Assembly: GCA_003225295.1 (NCBI GenBank)
Contig: QHYZ01000080.1
Span: 1-64,000, forward strand
Direction of reading: 5' to 3'
Length of the DNA: 64,000 nt
From: Acidobacteriota bacterium
GTDB lineage: Bacteria; Acidobacteriota; Terriglobia; Acidiferrales; UBA7541
Shown one piece after another: positions 51,817-60,792 of this stretch. How positions within the stretch are numbered: the stretch's first letter is position 1; every line of letters begins with the position of its first letter. The notes beneath the pieces are model-generated. The model was not told the origin of the DNA, did not search any database, and saw only the letters and a program-made list of their open reading frames with translations. A program made the position numbers and the translations under genes.

Positions 51817-52020
51817 GAACTTTCTCTTTTGGACGTGGAACTCAGCGCAATCAAATTATCGTAGCCACTTTGGCCGCGCAGCGCTCGCTGATCGATGGAA
51901 TTGTAGCAATTCCTAATCTGTTTGAAGGCGTGCGCCCGTGGCCGATCAGCGTTTGTCTTATCGCATGCCGCCGCTTGGCTGTTGGCCGGAAGTGGACGGC
52001 TTAGGAGTAGATGCCTCATC

Positions 52021-52033
52021 TATATAGGTGCGC
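52021..52033 (+). repeat. Solo copy of the IS630 terminal sequence
   Basis: TATATAGGTGCGC is identical to the left end of the IS630-type element with its flanking TA (49458-49470). No transposase is nearby, so it could be the scar of an old copy or a coincidence. Confidence 0.3.
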
Positions 52034-52056
52034 GAAGGCACGATCAGTCTCGGGTT

Positions 52057-52254
52057 TCAACAGTTGCGTTCAGTTTTTCGCTCCAGCCACTCACGCAAAG
52101 CCTTCTCAGTTATCAGCCGGCAACGGCCCACTCGGACTGTAGGCAGGTCTTTATGCTGAATCGCATAATACAGGAACCGAAGAGATAGCCCAGTTACCTC
52201 AGCGGCTTGCGCGGTCGATAGGCCACTCGCGGCAGATTGAGGTTCATGTGTCAT
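52057..52254 (-). CDS. Helix-turn-helix excisionase-like protein (MerR/HTH_17 type)
   Basis: A 65-residue DNA-binding protein: LSTAQAAEVTGLSLRFLYYAIQ is a helix-turn-helix and LPTVRVGRCRLITEKALREWL the wing and closing helix of HTH_17/excisionase-type proteins. AGGAAAGGG precedes the ATG at 52254. Such proteins direct excision of integrated elements or act as small regulators. It is the only recombination-related gene besides transposases in the window. Confidence 0.82.
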   Translation of the reverse strand: MTHEPQSAASGLSTAQAAEVTGLSLRFLYYAIQHKDLPTVRVGRCRLITEKALREWLERKTERNC

Positions 52255-52794
52255 TCCCTTTCCTGGCCCGAAACGCAACTTCCTTCCCGAGCATCGACGA
52301 CACGGGCGACATGTCTTTGAGAACATGCTACTAGAATCCTTCGCCAACAAACTGTCTACACCGCACCACGATTCGGATCTGCAACCAAACCGTAATGCTT
52401 AAGCACGTTGCCCCTTCCAAAATGATTGGTGCGGGAACGGAAGCGGGAATCGTAATCCAAGCTGTTCGCGCGCTCGGCAAAAAGCGAGTTCACGAAATTC
52501 CCGCCATGCCCTCGCAAAACAGCTTTCGCGTCCCGTCAAGAGAGCCGTTAAACGGCTAACACCAGCCGCACCGGCCTGGTCGCAGCCTGTTCTAAATCAA
52601 ATCAGCGCATAACGCAAACTCATACTCTCAAGAGTCGTTCCCGGAACCCTGGCAATAAGAAAAATTCGTGACGGCACGACCGGTACGCAGCAGAGGTGGA
52701 CTGCCAATCCTTGGACATCGAGTTGCGCGGCAGCGACGCAGGCTGCGGCCTTCCATCGCTGGAGAAATCAGTTGTGGGTTTTACGAGATACGGC
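52255..52794. other. Intergenic region, probable right edge of mobile DNA
   Basis: About 540 nt with no supported gene. To its left lie mobile-type genes; to its right an ordinary operon begins. No sixth tRNA-Ile fragment was seen here. Confidence 0.35.
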
Positions 52795-53925
52795 CTAAGG
52801 AGCAGGCGGTTTAGGTGCGACTGATGGCGGCGCGAACTTGGCCTCGTCCACGGGAACGTTTTGTTGAACCTGCTCGATCTGGATGACGAATCGGTTGCCA
52901 GGGCGCGCCAGGTTCCAGCGGAACGGCACCTTCACGCCATTCGCATCGCGATAATCCGCATAGTCGATTTGTGTTGGGTTACGGCCGAGTGGAGTTTCGG
53001 CGTATCGCACCAAGCGCAACAGCAGGCTCGATTCCTTGTCCAAGTACAAACGGAGCGGCGGTTGACCCTCGGTGCGCCCGACAACCATATAAGTCTCATG
53101 ACCATCGATTTTTTCACCCGCATCGACACTGAATTTCTGGTAGAGCGTCTTCAGGTGCGCCGGCAGGTAAAGATCCGCATCGATCCGTGCGGCGTCATTT
53201 TCCGCCGTCGACATCGTATGCACACGGCCGGGAACACCGAGCCAGCCCTGTTTCCCATCGAACGCGGTGATGCTGTCCCCGCCCTGGAGATGCATGATCG
53301 AGACGCGCTTATCCGGAGCCTTTGAATAAACATCGACGGAAAAATGCTGGCCGCCGAATGCGGTGAGCGTTCCCTTTTGTACGCGGCTGGTGATTTTCTG
53401 GAGCGCAACGGCCCCGCCGATGGCGGCGAGATATTTATCGAGAAGCTGGTCCGCAGCCGGCAACGAGGTTTTTGCCGCGTCGGGTTTTTTCCCTTCGCCG
53501 CCTGCTGCCCGGGGTTCTTCGTCTGTGATGATGGGTGTGGCCACAGGATCCGTCGAACCGCGGTGGCAAGAGTAGCAGGTTACCTCGCGGTGACCCTCGA
53601 AGTTGTTTTTATTGATCGCCATCATCATTTCGATCATCTTGCGCGCCGTGACTTTGGGCTTCTTGTCGTCCTTTTCGTTCGCATGCGCAACGTGGCAGAA
53701 CTCGCATTCGACGCCGAGAGAAGCAGCAATGAACTGCATCGAGGGGATGACTTGGTCGGCCGGGATTCCCTTGAGAGCTTGAATATTCTTGAATTCTTCT
53801 TCCGCGAGTTTGGGTCCTGTTGGGGCCGCGGAAGGGGACTGTGCCCATGCCCCGGCAATGGCCAGCAAGAGGCACAGTGATGTTCCCCAAACTGCAACCC
53901 AGATATTCTGACGATTTCCGTTCAT
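52795..53925 (-). CDS. Two-haem cytochrome c with lipoprotein-like C-terminal domain
   Basis: A 376-residue exported protein. Signal peptide (IWVAVWGTSLCLLLAIAGAW), then a small dihaem domain with CEFCHVAH and CYSCHRG (about residues 85 and 130), the acidobacterial type related to the photosynthetic reaction-centre cytochrome domain. From about residue 180 a beta-rich domain follows (LLDKYLAAIGGAVALQKITS, SITAFDGKQGWLGVPG, RLYLDKESSLLLRLVRYAE), resembling outer-membrane lipoprotein carrier-like folds. It is 85 nt after the GMC oxidoreductase gene and is probably its electron acceptor. Confidence 0.9.
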   Translation of the reverse strand: MNGNRQNIWVAVWGTSLCLLLAIAGAWAQSPSAAPTGPKLAEEEFKNIQALKGIPADQVIPSMQFIAASLGVECEFCHVAHANEKDDKKPKVTARKMIEMMMAINKNNFEGHREVTCYSCHRGSTDPVATPIITDEEPRAAGGEGKKPDAAKTSLPAADQLLDKYLAAIGGAVALQKITSRVQKGTLTAFGGQHFSVDVYSKAPDKRVSIMHLQGGDSITAFDGKQGWLGVPGRVHTMSTAENDAARIDADLYLPAHLKTLYQKFSVDAGEKIDGHETYMVVGRTEGQPPLRLYLDKESSLLLRLVRYAETPLGRNPTQIDYADYRDANGVKVPFRWNLARPGNRFVIQIEQVQQNVPVDEAKFAPPSVAPKPPAP

Positions 53926-54010
53926 AGATTCGACCCTCGCAGGTGATGTGACGAAAGTACGCGTGGCGCGGTTACAAAAACTCTTGAGTCCTCCGGAATT
54001 GAGGGCAAGA

Positions 54011-55675
54011 TCAGGCGCTGATTTCGCCGCGCTTGGCAAGCGCAGTAATACGGTCAGCGGCGCGGAAGGCGAGCGCTTCGATGGTCATGGTGGGCTGGCC
54101 GCGGCCGGAAGTCACCAGGCTGCTGCCATCGCAAAGAAAGAGGTTCTTGACGTCATGGGCGCGGTGATCCGAATTGATCACCGACGTCTTCGGATCGTTT
54201 CCCATACGGCAGCTGCCGAGAAGATGCACGGCGAACTGCTGCTCCCTCGCCGGGAAACTCCACTTTTTGTGCGCACCGGCGGCGTCAAAAAGTTCGTGAG
54301 CGCGTGCGAACATCCAATTCCCGAGCTTCAAATCATCAGGATGATCTTTGTAGGTCAGGCGGAGCGCAGGCAGACCCCAGGCATCTTTCAGATCCGGATC
54401 GAGCGAAAAACTGTTGTTCTCGACAGGCAGGGATGTACCATGGCAGAAGATTTCCATGGTGCGGTTGAAATCGTGCGCGAGGGCGGCCTTGAAGTCCTGG
54501 CCCCAGCGTGGCACCCCGGGGGGCAGACCTCCGAAAGCAAAACTGATGGGCGTGAAATCGAAGCGAGCATCAAGCCCGCCCCCTCCATAGAAGCCGACTT
54601 TTTGTGGATCGAGCTCATAGAAATCGTGCAGCACGCGGCTGACGGCGAAGCCCTTGTAATCGTTGAGCGGATTCTCGAACTGACCGGTGACCACGCCACC
54701 ACTGTTGAGCATCAAGTATTTTCCGACGATGCCGCTGGAGTTCGCGAGACCGTTGGGAAATTGTTTGTTGGCAGAGAGCAATAGCAAGCGTGGGGTCTCG
54801 GCACCGTTGGCACAGACCACCACAGCCTTGGCCTTCTGCAGATGCGTGTTGTGCTTCTCATCGAAGTAAACGGCCCCGGTCGCGCGGCTATTTGCGTCCG
54901 CCTCGATGCGATGCACGTAGGAGTTAGGACGAATTTCGCAGCGGCCGGTGCGCTCCGCCATTCGAATGGCGGTGGCGAGTGAACTGGATTTGGCGCCGAC
55001 TTCGCAGCCGAAACCAAGACAGAAGCCGCAATTGACGCAAGCGCTTCGTCCAGCACGCGGTTGAGAAAGAATGGCCATGGGCGCGGGGAAAGGATGCCAG
55101 CCCAGCTTCCGCGCGGCCCGCTCGAAAATTACGCCCGAAGACTTCACCGGCAGCGGCGGCATTGGATAAGGCTTCGACCGCGGGGGGTCAAAGGGACTGG
55201 CGCCCGCCAGGCCAGAAACGCCGATTTCCCATTCCACTTTCGTATAGTACGGTTCGAGATCTGCGTACGTAATCGGCCAATCCATGAGCCCGGTGCCGGC
55301 AACCGGGCCGACTTTGCTGCGCTCGATGAAATCGATTTCGTGAAAACGCCAGAAATTCGCCGTGAAGTGCACACTGGTGCCGCCGACGCATCGCCCATAA
55401 ACCAGGGCGCGCTGCGGCTTGGCTTTTTCGTCGGGCGTCTTGCGGAACGTATTCGGCTGAAGTTTCGGATGGTTGGTGAGCTTGTCCTGGACCAGGATTT
55501 CGATTTCGTTGTGGGTAAAATCGGCTTCCGTCAGGTAAGGGCCCTGCTCCAAGACAACCACGCGAAAACCGTTGGTCGAAAGCTCCTTGGCGAGGATGCC
55601 GCCGGCCGCCCCAGAGCCCACGATGACAAAGTCCACTTCGTCGGAAGTCTTGTAGTGGGGCTGGTCGACCGTCAT
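54011..55675 (-). CDS. GMC-family oxidoreductase, dehydrogenase large subunit
   Basis: A 554-residue FAD enzyme. The dinucleotide motif is VDFVIVGSGAAGGILAKELS with VVLEQGP, followed by RCVGGTSVHFTANFWR, and the C-terminal SSLVTSGRGQPTMTIEALAFRAADR. A four-cysteine stretch, SACVNCGFCLGFGCEVGAKS, may carry an iron-sulfur cluster as in some GMC dehydrogenases. The match is to gluconate 2-dehydrogenase/sugar-alcohol dehydrogenases that pass electrons to cytochrome c. It overlaps the small subunit gene by 4 nt. Confidence 0.93.
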   Translation of the reverse strand: MTVDQPHYKTSDEVDFVIVGSGAAGGILAKELSTNGFRVVVLEQGPYLTEADFTHNEIEILVQDKLTNHPKLQPNTFRKTPDEKAKPQRALVYGRCVGGTSVHFTANFWRFHEIDFIERSKVGPVAGTGLMDWPITYADLEPYYTKVEWEIGVSGLAGASPFDPPRSKPYPMPPLPVKSSGVIFERAARKLGWHPFPAPMAILSQPRAGRSACVNCGFCLGFGCEVGAKSSSLATAIRMAERTGRCEIRPNSYVHRIEADANSRATGAVYFDEKHNTHLQKAKAVVVCANGAETPRLLLLSANKQFPNGLANSSGIVGKYLMLNSGGVVTGQFENPLNDYKGFAVSRVLHDFYELDPQKVGFYGGGGLDARFDFTPISFAFGGLPPGVPRWGQDFKAALAHDFNRTMEIFCHGTSLPVENNSFSLDPDLKDAWGLPALRLTYKDHPDDLKLGNWMFARAHELFDAAGAHKKWSFPAREQQFAVHLLGSCRMGNDPKTSVINSDHRAHDVKNLFLCDGSSLVTSGRGQPTMTIEALAFRAADRITALAKRGEISA

Positions 55676-56325
55676 TTCTTCTCCGCCTCCTTCGCCACGG
55701 GTTGCCAGCCGGAATAGTCTTTGTCGTAGTACCCGAACGGGGCCTGAAACATATGTTCACGCTCGCGGCCAATGACTTTCCACCCGACCCCATCGTGATT
55801 GCCTCCGTATTCGGGGTCGATCAGGAATCCCGCGATGGTATGCTGGCGGAGCGTCTCAAAAAAACTCTGAGCACCCGGCCGCGCCCGGAATGCCCGCCGG
55901 GGAGCATCGGACTGTTCATCGAAGGAATGCAAAACCGCGTCCTGCTGTTCCGTCGCCAAGCTGGAGAATTTGGAGCCACCGGGGAACATCTCACGCAACC
56001 TGGCCTGCAATTCAGGCAGACCTTCGCGGTACGTTTTTTGGTCGTCGACGGCAAAGGTGGCCAGGCCACGATCGATGAAATACACGACGCCGGCTTCGCG
56101 CGCCCCCGGAGTGTCGTCCGTCGGAATAATGCGCGCGGTGATGGCCTCGATCTCCGCCGCCTCCTCTGGAGTGAAAAATTCATATTTTGGCGGCGGCGTA
56201 GCTCTGGCAGCGTTATGGGCGTGTGTTGCGGCGGACAGGAGGGCTGGCCAATTCGTCGTAACCCACGCGGCGCCGAGACTTGTTCCTGCTCGCAGTAGAA
56301 AATTGCGGCGGTTGAGCTCAATCAT
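55672..56325 (-). CDS. Gluconate 2-dehydrogenase subunit 3 family protein
   Basis: A 217-residue small subunit. Tat-like start NRRNFLLRAGTSLGAAW carries an RR pair for export with the flavin subunit. The domain has FFTPEEAAEIEAITARIIPT, AREAGVVYFIDRGLA, and GFLIDPEYGGNHDGVGWKVIG, all typical. It presumably escorts the GMC subunit across the membrane. The ATG at 56325 is preferred to longer starts. First gene of the three-gene operon. Confidence 0.93.
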   Translation of the reverse strand: MIELNRRNFLLRAGTSLGAAWVTTNWPALLSAATHAHNAARATPPPKYEFFTPEEAAEIEAITARIIPTDDTPGAREAGVVYFIDRGLATFAVDDQKTYREGLPELQARLREMFPGGSKFSSLATEQQDAVLHSFDEQSDAPRRAFRARPGAQSFFETLRQHTIAGFLIDPEYGGNHDGVGWKVIGREREHMFQAPFGYYDKDYSGWQPVAKEAEKK

Positions 56326-56544
56326 AGTTATTGGTCGAAATTCGCAGACTTGCCGACTGTAGGATGAAGCCGATTCTTCGTCAAGAACATTTGACGCACA
56401 TAGGCGATTTAGAATTTCTATCAATCCCGGCATCAGGGGAAGGAGCGTTGGCAGGCGGAGCCGGCTGGTATAGGATGCGCCGCATTCGGAATTCACTTTC
56501 GATTTCGCGAATCCGCCGTGATTCTGAGACACTATTAGCGGCTT

Positions 56545-57162
56545 ATGGCTACGCTAACGGGGGCAATTGGAACCGGCAGCAAATGGCTGCTTGACAGAAT
56601 AGTTGGCGGCATCGCCGCTACCGGAATCAATCCCAATCTGCTGACATTTCTTGGACTGGTTGTGAATTTTGGCGCGGCAGCTTTTTTTGCCGTTGGCAGT
56701 TTCTTCACCGGCGCGCTGACCATTTTCTTTGCCGGTTTCCTTGACATGCTGGATGGGCAGGTCGCACGTCGGCAGAACCGCGTCACTGCCTTCGGCGCAT
56801 TCTACGATTCGACTCTCGACCGCTATGCGGACATGGCCCTCTACATGGGCCTCTTGGTCTACTATTCCGTCAGCGGCAGGACTCCCTATGTCGTGCTGTC
56901 GGCGGTCGCTACAGCCGGCTCCGTCATGGTGAGTTACGCGCGCGCCCGCGCAGAGTCCCTCATTCCCTTATGTAAAGTCGGCTTTATGGAGCGCCCCGAG
57001 CGCCTTGTGCTGCTCATCATCGGCGGGCTGGTCAATCGCATGGGTCCGGTTCTGTGGGTAATTGCCGTGGTTTCCACGATCACCGTCATCCACCGCATCT
57101 ATTACACCTGGCAGGAAACCAGGGCCGGCCGTGTCCTTCCCGGAATCAAGCTTTCGCTTTAG
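56545..57162 (+). CDS. CDP-alcohol phosphatidyltransferase
   Basis: A 205-residue membrane enzyme that transfers a phosphatidyl group from CDP-diacylglycerol to an alcohol. The signature is complete: DMLDGQVAR, eight or nine residues, then GAFYDSTLDRYAD. About five or six spans surround it. Which alcohol is used (glycerol phosphate, inositol phosphate or other) cannot be told; the length and start INPNLLTFLGLVVNF fit PgsA/inositol-phosphate synthase types. Transcribed alone; an insertion sequence lies just downstream. Confidence 0.92.
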   Translation: MATLTGAIGTGSKWLLDRIVGGIAATGINPNLLTFLGLVVNFGAAAFFAVGSFFTGALTIFFAGFLDMLDGQVARRQNRVTAFGAFYDSTLDRYADMALYMGLLVYYSVSGRTPYVVLSAVATAGSVMVSYARARAESLIPLCKVGFMERPERLVLLIIGGLVNRMGPVLWVIAVVSTITVIHRIYYTWQETRAGRVLPGIKLSL

Positions 57163-57225
57163 CCCGCATCTCTTGGCCGTCTCTTCCCTGGCCTGCCCCT
57201 TACCCCATTCTCAACTAAGGAGCCG

Positions 57226-58505
57226 TAAATAAATAAAGGTATCAACTTATTTTTGCCTTCGGTTTGATGACGTAGTTCCACTCGCCGTGAAACTTGTTGC
57301 GTTCCAGGTTGAGGTGCTCCATTTGCGCTTTGCTTATCTCGCGTCCTGTCAGGTATTTGCGTCGATCCAATCTGCAGGTGACTTTCAATCCTTTCGCCGT
57401 GGTGGTCTTGGCGATGAGCTTGACGACCGTTTCGTAGTCTCGCAATGGTTCCCCGCGCCAATTTGAGGAGATAAAAGAAAATAGCCGGTGTTCGATCTTG
57501 TTCCATTTGCTGGTGCCGGGAGGAAAGTGGCAAACCGAAATATACAACCCCGTCTGATCGGCGAATTTCTGCAATTCGAATTTCCACAACCGCAACCGCC
57601 AGCCGTTGCTTCCGCCGCCGTCGGCGGTGATCAGAATCGTCTGGGCATGTGGATAGATGCGTCTGCCTTCCATGCGCCACCATCCGCGAATGGAGGCCAC
57701 GGCAAAAGCGCCGGTGTCATGGTCGGTTCCCACATTGACAAAACCGGCGTTGCGTCCGATGTCGTAAATACCATAAGGATAGGCGCGCGGAACGGCGGGG
57801 CTGGGGAAGTCGTGACCCTGGACCTTGCGGGGCTGTTTTGCCGCCAGCCACTGCCGACCGGCATTGTCGTAGTTTCCTACGAGTTCTTTCTTCTTGGTGT
57901 CTACCGAAATCACCGGGCTGCTCTGGTTCAGGCATTTCTTCACCGCGGCGTTAATGTGCCTAAACTGCGCATCGCGATCGGGGTGATCGGCACCCTCCTC
58001 GGTTTTGCGATTGCTCTGCAAGCTATAGTCCAGGTCGTGAAGAATCTGCGCGACCTTCATGTGACTGATGGGATGTTTCTGCTGGTCAAGTTCCCGGGCA
58101 ATCGACCGCGTGCTCTTACAAATCCATCGCAACGCAGACTCCGGGTCCCCGCGCGTTTGCGCATCGATCAACCCTTCCAGCGTTTGCACCAGGTGCGGAT
58201 CGGACTGCGTGATGGGCTTGCGTCCCGCCCCGGGCCGACGAACGCGGCCCACCAACGGCCGGCTCCTTCCTTGGATTTCGCCAATACCCTTGGCGATGGC
58301 CTTGCGCGACAAGCCACAGGCGCGCCGCACCAGCGAAACTCCTCCATAGCCCAAGCTCACGGCTTCATTGGCGGCCATGATGCGGCGCGTGCGTTCATCC
58401 AAATGTGGCCAAACAGAACGAAACTTCCGCTTCAATTCGGACAGGGTGTTCACGTCTGCGAAGCATAATGCAATGACTCCAAGATTGATACCTTTATTTA
58501 TTTAC
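57226..58505 (-). mobile_element. ISAzo13-family insertion sequence
   Basis: The ends are perfect 21-bp inverted repeats (57226-57246 and 58485-58505), beginning GTAAATAAATAAAGG. One transposase gene fills the element. Perfect ends and an intact gene suggest recent activity. A target duplication was not clear. It separates the phosphatidyltransferase gene from the fucosidase region. Confidence 0.9.
57242..58453 (-). CDS. ISAzo13-family transposase
   Basis: A 403-residue transposase starting at a GTG. Sections include LDERTRRIMAANEAVSLGYG, GVSLVRRACGLSRKAIAKGI with a helix-turn-helix, ISVDTKKKELVGNYDNAG with the first acidic residue, ILITADGGGSNGWRLRLWK with the second, and CHFPPGTSKWNKIEHRLFSF with the glutamate. 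These are the DDE motifs of the ISAzo13 group. The frame is intact. Its coding end reaches into the left terminal repeat. Confidence 0.93.
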   Translation of the reverse strand: MNTLSELKRKFRSVWPHLDERTRRIMAANEAVSLGYGGVSLVRRACGLSRKAIAKGIGEIQGRSRPLVGRVRRPGAGRKPITQSDPHLVQTLEGLIDAQTRGDPESALRWICKSTRSIARELDQQKHPISHMKVAQILHDLDYSLQSNRKTEEGADHPDRDAQFRHINAAVKKCLNQSSPVISVDTKKKELVGNYDNAGRQWLAAKQPRKVQGHDFPSPAVPRAYPYGIYDIGRNAGFVNVGTDHDTGAFAVASIRGWWRMEGRRIYPHAQTILITADGGGSNGWRLRLWKFELQKFADQTGLYISVCHFPPGTSKWNKIEHRLFSFISSNWRGEPLRDYETVVKLIAKTTTAKGLKVTCRLDRRKYLTGREISKAQMEHLNLERNKFHGEWNYVIKPKAKIS

Positions 58506-58530
58506 AGTGCCTAAGCTAAACTATCACCCT

Positions 58531-58556
58531 CTTAGCCAAGCCGATGCTTGGCTAAG
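58531..58556. terminator. Perfect hairpin next to the ISAzo13 element
   Basis: CTTAGCCAAGC-CGAT-GCTTGGCTAAG, an 11-bp stem with a 4-nt loop. There is no T run. It may stop transcription coming from the fucosidase gene or be a protein-binding site. The rest of 58557-58855 shows no supported gene. Confidence 0.4.
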
Positions 58557-58855
58557 ACGGAAGACCCGCCCAATGCCGCCGAAGGGAATTCCCAGGCCGC
58601 GACTGGTATCCACTATTCCTGCGGTCGGACCGGTGAAAATGGCTGGTGTTTTGCCTGAAAGTCGCGGCGAGAATCAAAGCGACCGAAAACGATAACACCA
58701 TGGCGGACTTGAAAATTCGCAAGACCGGTTCCTGTGCCGGGGAAAAGCAAGCCAGGCCTCGGTTCCAGAATTCGCGAGGTGTCCAGTTCGGCGTGCAGGT
58801 TCCTCAGACCTTCGTCTCGTTGACGCGAAACTCCGCGCACTTTAGTCCGTGACAC

Positions 58856-60226
58856 TTAGTGCGTCCGGACATCACTTCCGGCGCTAAATACCTGGAATTC
58901 TCTGATATGCACTTCTGAGGAAGAGGCCAGGATGTTCAGCCGGATATGAGAAGCGGTTACGGGCCCGAAATGGTCGATTCGCTTGTGACCGATTGCGTTA
59001 CCTTCAACAAGTGAGCTCCAATGCTTGCCCGTCCACGCCTCGATCCGGAAATGCTCCACGTGCTGCCCATCGTTCAGCCATTCCATGACCAACGCGTGGT
59101 CAAATGTTACTGGCTTGGCGAAATTGGCTTCGAGAACGGCTTGATGCGAGCCGGCTGGCGCCGACCAGAACGTCTCGGGATCGCCGTCTAGCGCCGCCTC
59201 GATCGCCCCTTGGCCGCGAATATGCTCGTTGGCTATCAGATTTCTTCCGTAGCGTGTGCGAATGGCTGCGCCAAATTCTTCTAGGCGCTTCACATCTGCA
59301 TCGGGCAGCATCCCACGCCGGTCGGGAGACAGGCCTAACATCAACTGGCCGCCTCGGCCGATGGTTTCTTCATAGCTTGACACCAGCTCCGCCACTGACT
59401 TGAGTGTGGCTTCATCGTTGGGGTGCCAGAACCAGTGGTTCTTGTGAAGCGGGGTGTCTGCTTCCACCGGCCGCCAGCGAAGATATCCGTGCCGGTCGAG
59501 CACGTTCCAGTTTTCGTAAGGGATAGTTCCATCCTCATTCCCAGCCCAGCGGATGTCTCCATATTCAAATAGAGCGGCGTCGGCGAATACCAGCGTGTTC
59601 GGCTGGGAGATGCGAAGATTATCGATAATGCGAGGAAAATTGTAGACGTGGCCTTCACTGCCAGCTCCGTCCAGCCAGAATTCCACCAGGTCCCCGTAGT
59701 TGGCGGTTAGTTCGGACAATTCCGCGATGTAGTAATCATCATACTTAGCGGAATTCTGGTATGACGGCTCGTGACGGTCCCAAGGAGAAAGATAAACGCC
59801 GAATTTCAAATCGGACTTTCGGGCCGCATGTGACACTCGCCTCACCACATCGTCTTGCCCGTTCTCCCAGGGGCTGCTCTTCACGCTGTAGTCGGTTTGC
59901 CCCGTCGGCCATAGGCAGAAACCATCGTGGTGCTTCGCTACCAAGACCACATACTTCGCACCTGCGGCCTTGATCGCCCGCATCCACTGCTCAGGATCAA
60001 ACTGTGAGGGAGCAAATACTTTGGGACTGGCCGTACCGTCTCCCCACTCGCGATCCAAGAAGGTGTTTGTGCCGAAGTGGATGAGCACACCAAACTCGAG
60101 ATCTTGCCAGGCCACTTGCTGAGGCGAGGGCTTGATATCCGTAAAGTTCTGCGCAAGCCCAGCCGATCCCGCAAGAATGAAGATGAGCATCACGGCAACC
60201 ATGGGGATACGATTTGAAGCGCCCAT
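58856..60226 (-). CDS. GH29 alpha-L-fucosidase with F5/8C-like domain, exported
   Basis: A 456-residue glycosidase. Signal peptide IPMVAVMLIFILAGSAGLAQ, then FGVLIHFGTNTFLDREWG and VLVAKHHDGFCLWPT, the GH29 barrel start; the nucleophile aspartate is in VEFWLDGAG. About residues 335-455 form a discoidin-like carbohydrate-binding module (DGDPETFWSAPAGSHQAVLE). It would release fucose from glycans in the periplasm or outside. The ATG at 60226 follows GAGGG. It stands alone, with the hairpin downstream. Confidence 0.92.
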   Translation of the reverse strand: MGASNRIPMVAVMLIFILAGSAGLAQNFTDIKPSPQQVAWQDLEFGVLIHFGTNTFLDREWGDGTASPKVFAPSQFDPEQWMRAIKAAGAKYVVLVAKHHDGFCLWPTGQTDYSVKSSPWENGQDDVVRRVSHAARKSDLKFGVYLSPWDRHEPSYQNSAKYDDYYIAELSELTANYGDLVEFWLDGAGSEGHVYNFPRIIDNLRISQPNTLVFADAALFEYGDIRWAGNEDGTIPYENWNVLDRHGYLRWRPVEADTPLHKNHWFWHPNDEATLKSVAELVSSYEETIGRGGQLMLGLSPDRRGMLPDADVKRLEEFGAAIRTRYGRNLIANEHIRGQGAIEAALDGDPETFWSAPAGSHQAVLEANFAKPVTFDHALVMEWLNDGQHVEHFRIEAWTGKHWSSLVEGNAIGHKRIDHFGPVTASHIRLNILASSSEVHIREFQVFSAGSDVRTH

Positions 60227-60247
60227 TAAACCCTCACTTAACGCCAA

Positions 60248-60759
60248 AGTTCCCGCATACTGAGGGTGTCAGTTTTTCTCCTGGAATCGCCAGCTTCTGC
60301 CCTCCTACAAAGAACGCCAACTGGGCATGCTCGTTCGCAAAGACCCGTGAACCAAGATTTGCGGCCACCTGGCCGGCGATCCCCAGTGACGGCTTGGCGG
60401 CCTCGCAGCTGCCGTGAGACAGTGTGACTGCGCGCGTCCCCTAGCCACCGGCACGATTCATACGACCGAATGAGCGTAGACGCTGCCTATGCGCAACACC
60501 CTTCTCGCTAACTTCTTGGGACTTAGGCGCCGCCGATCCCCGGACATGCGCTCACGGCGGACATACCGCCTACGACAACCAGCCCGAAAATCTAGTTCTG
60601 CTTACCTCCAGACGTATTTCCATCTTGGAACGCCCACGAGAAGGGTCATCAGTCTTTCATAGGTTCTTCTTATCTACAGATATTCTATCAGCCGATCTAG
60701 CGACCGTCGTGCAAGTCCGTAGCCACACGGGGACCTTCCTTGACAGGATTTAGTCTGCG
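60248..60759. other. Intergenic region between divergent genes
   Basis: About 510 nt between the fucosidase and the peptidase. It must contain the promoter of both. No gene, tRNA or strong repeat was recognised. Confidence 0.35.
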
Positions 60760-60792
60760 GTGTTAACTCCGGTTCTGCGAGGAGGCCCGCAC

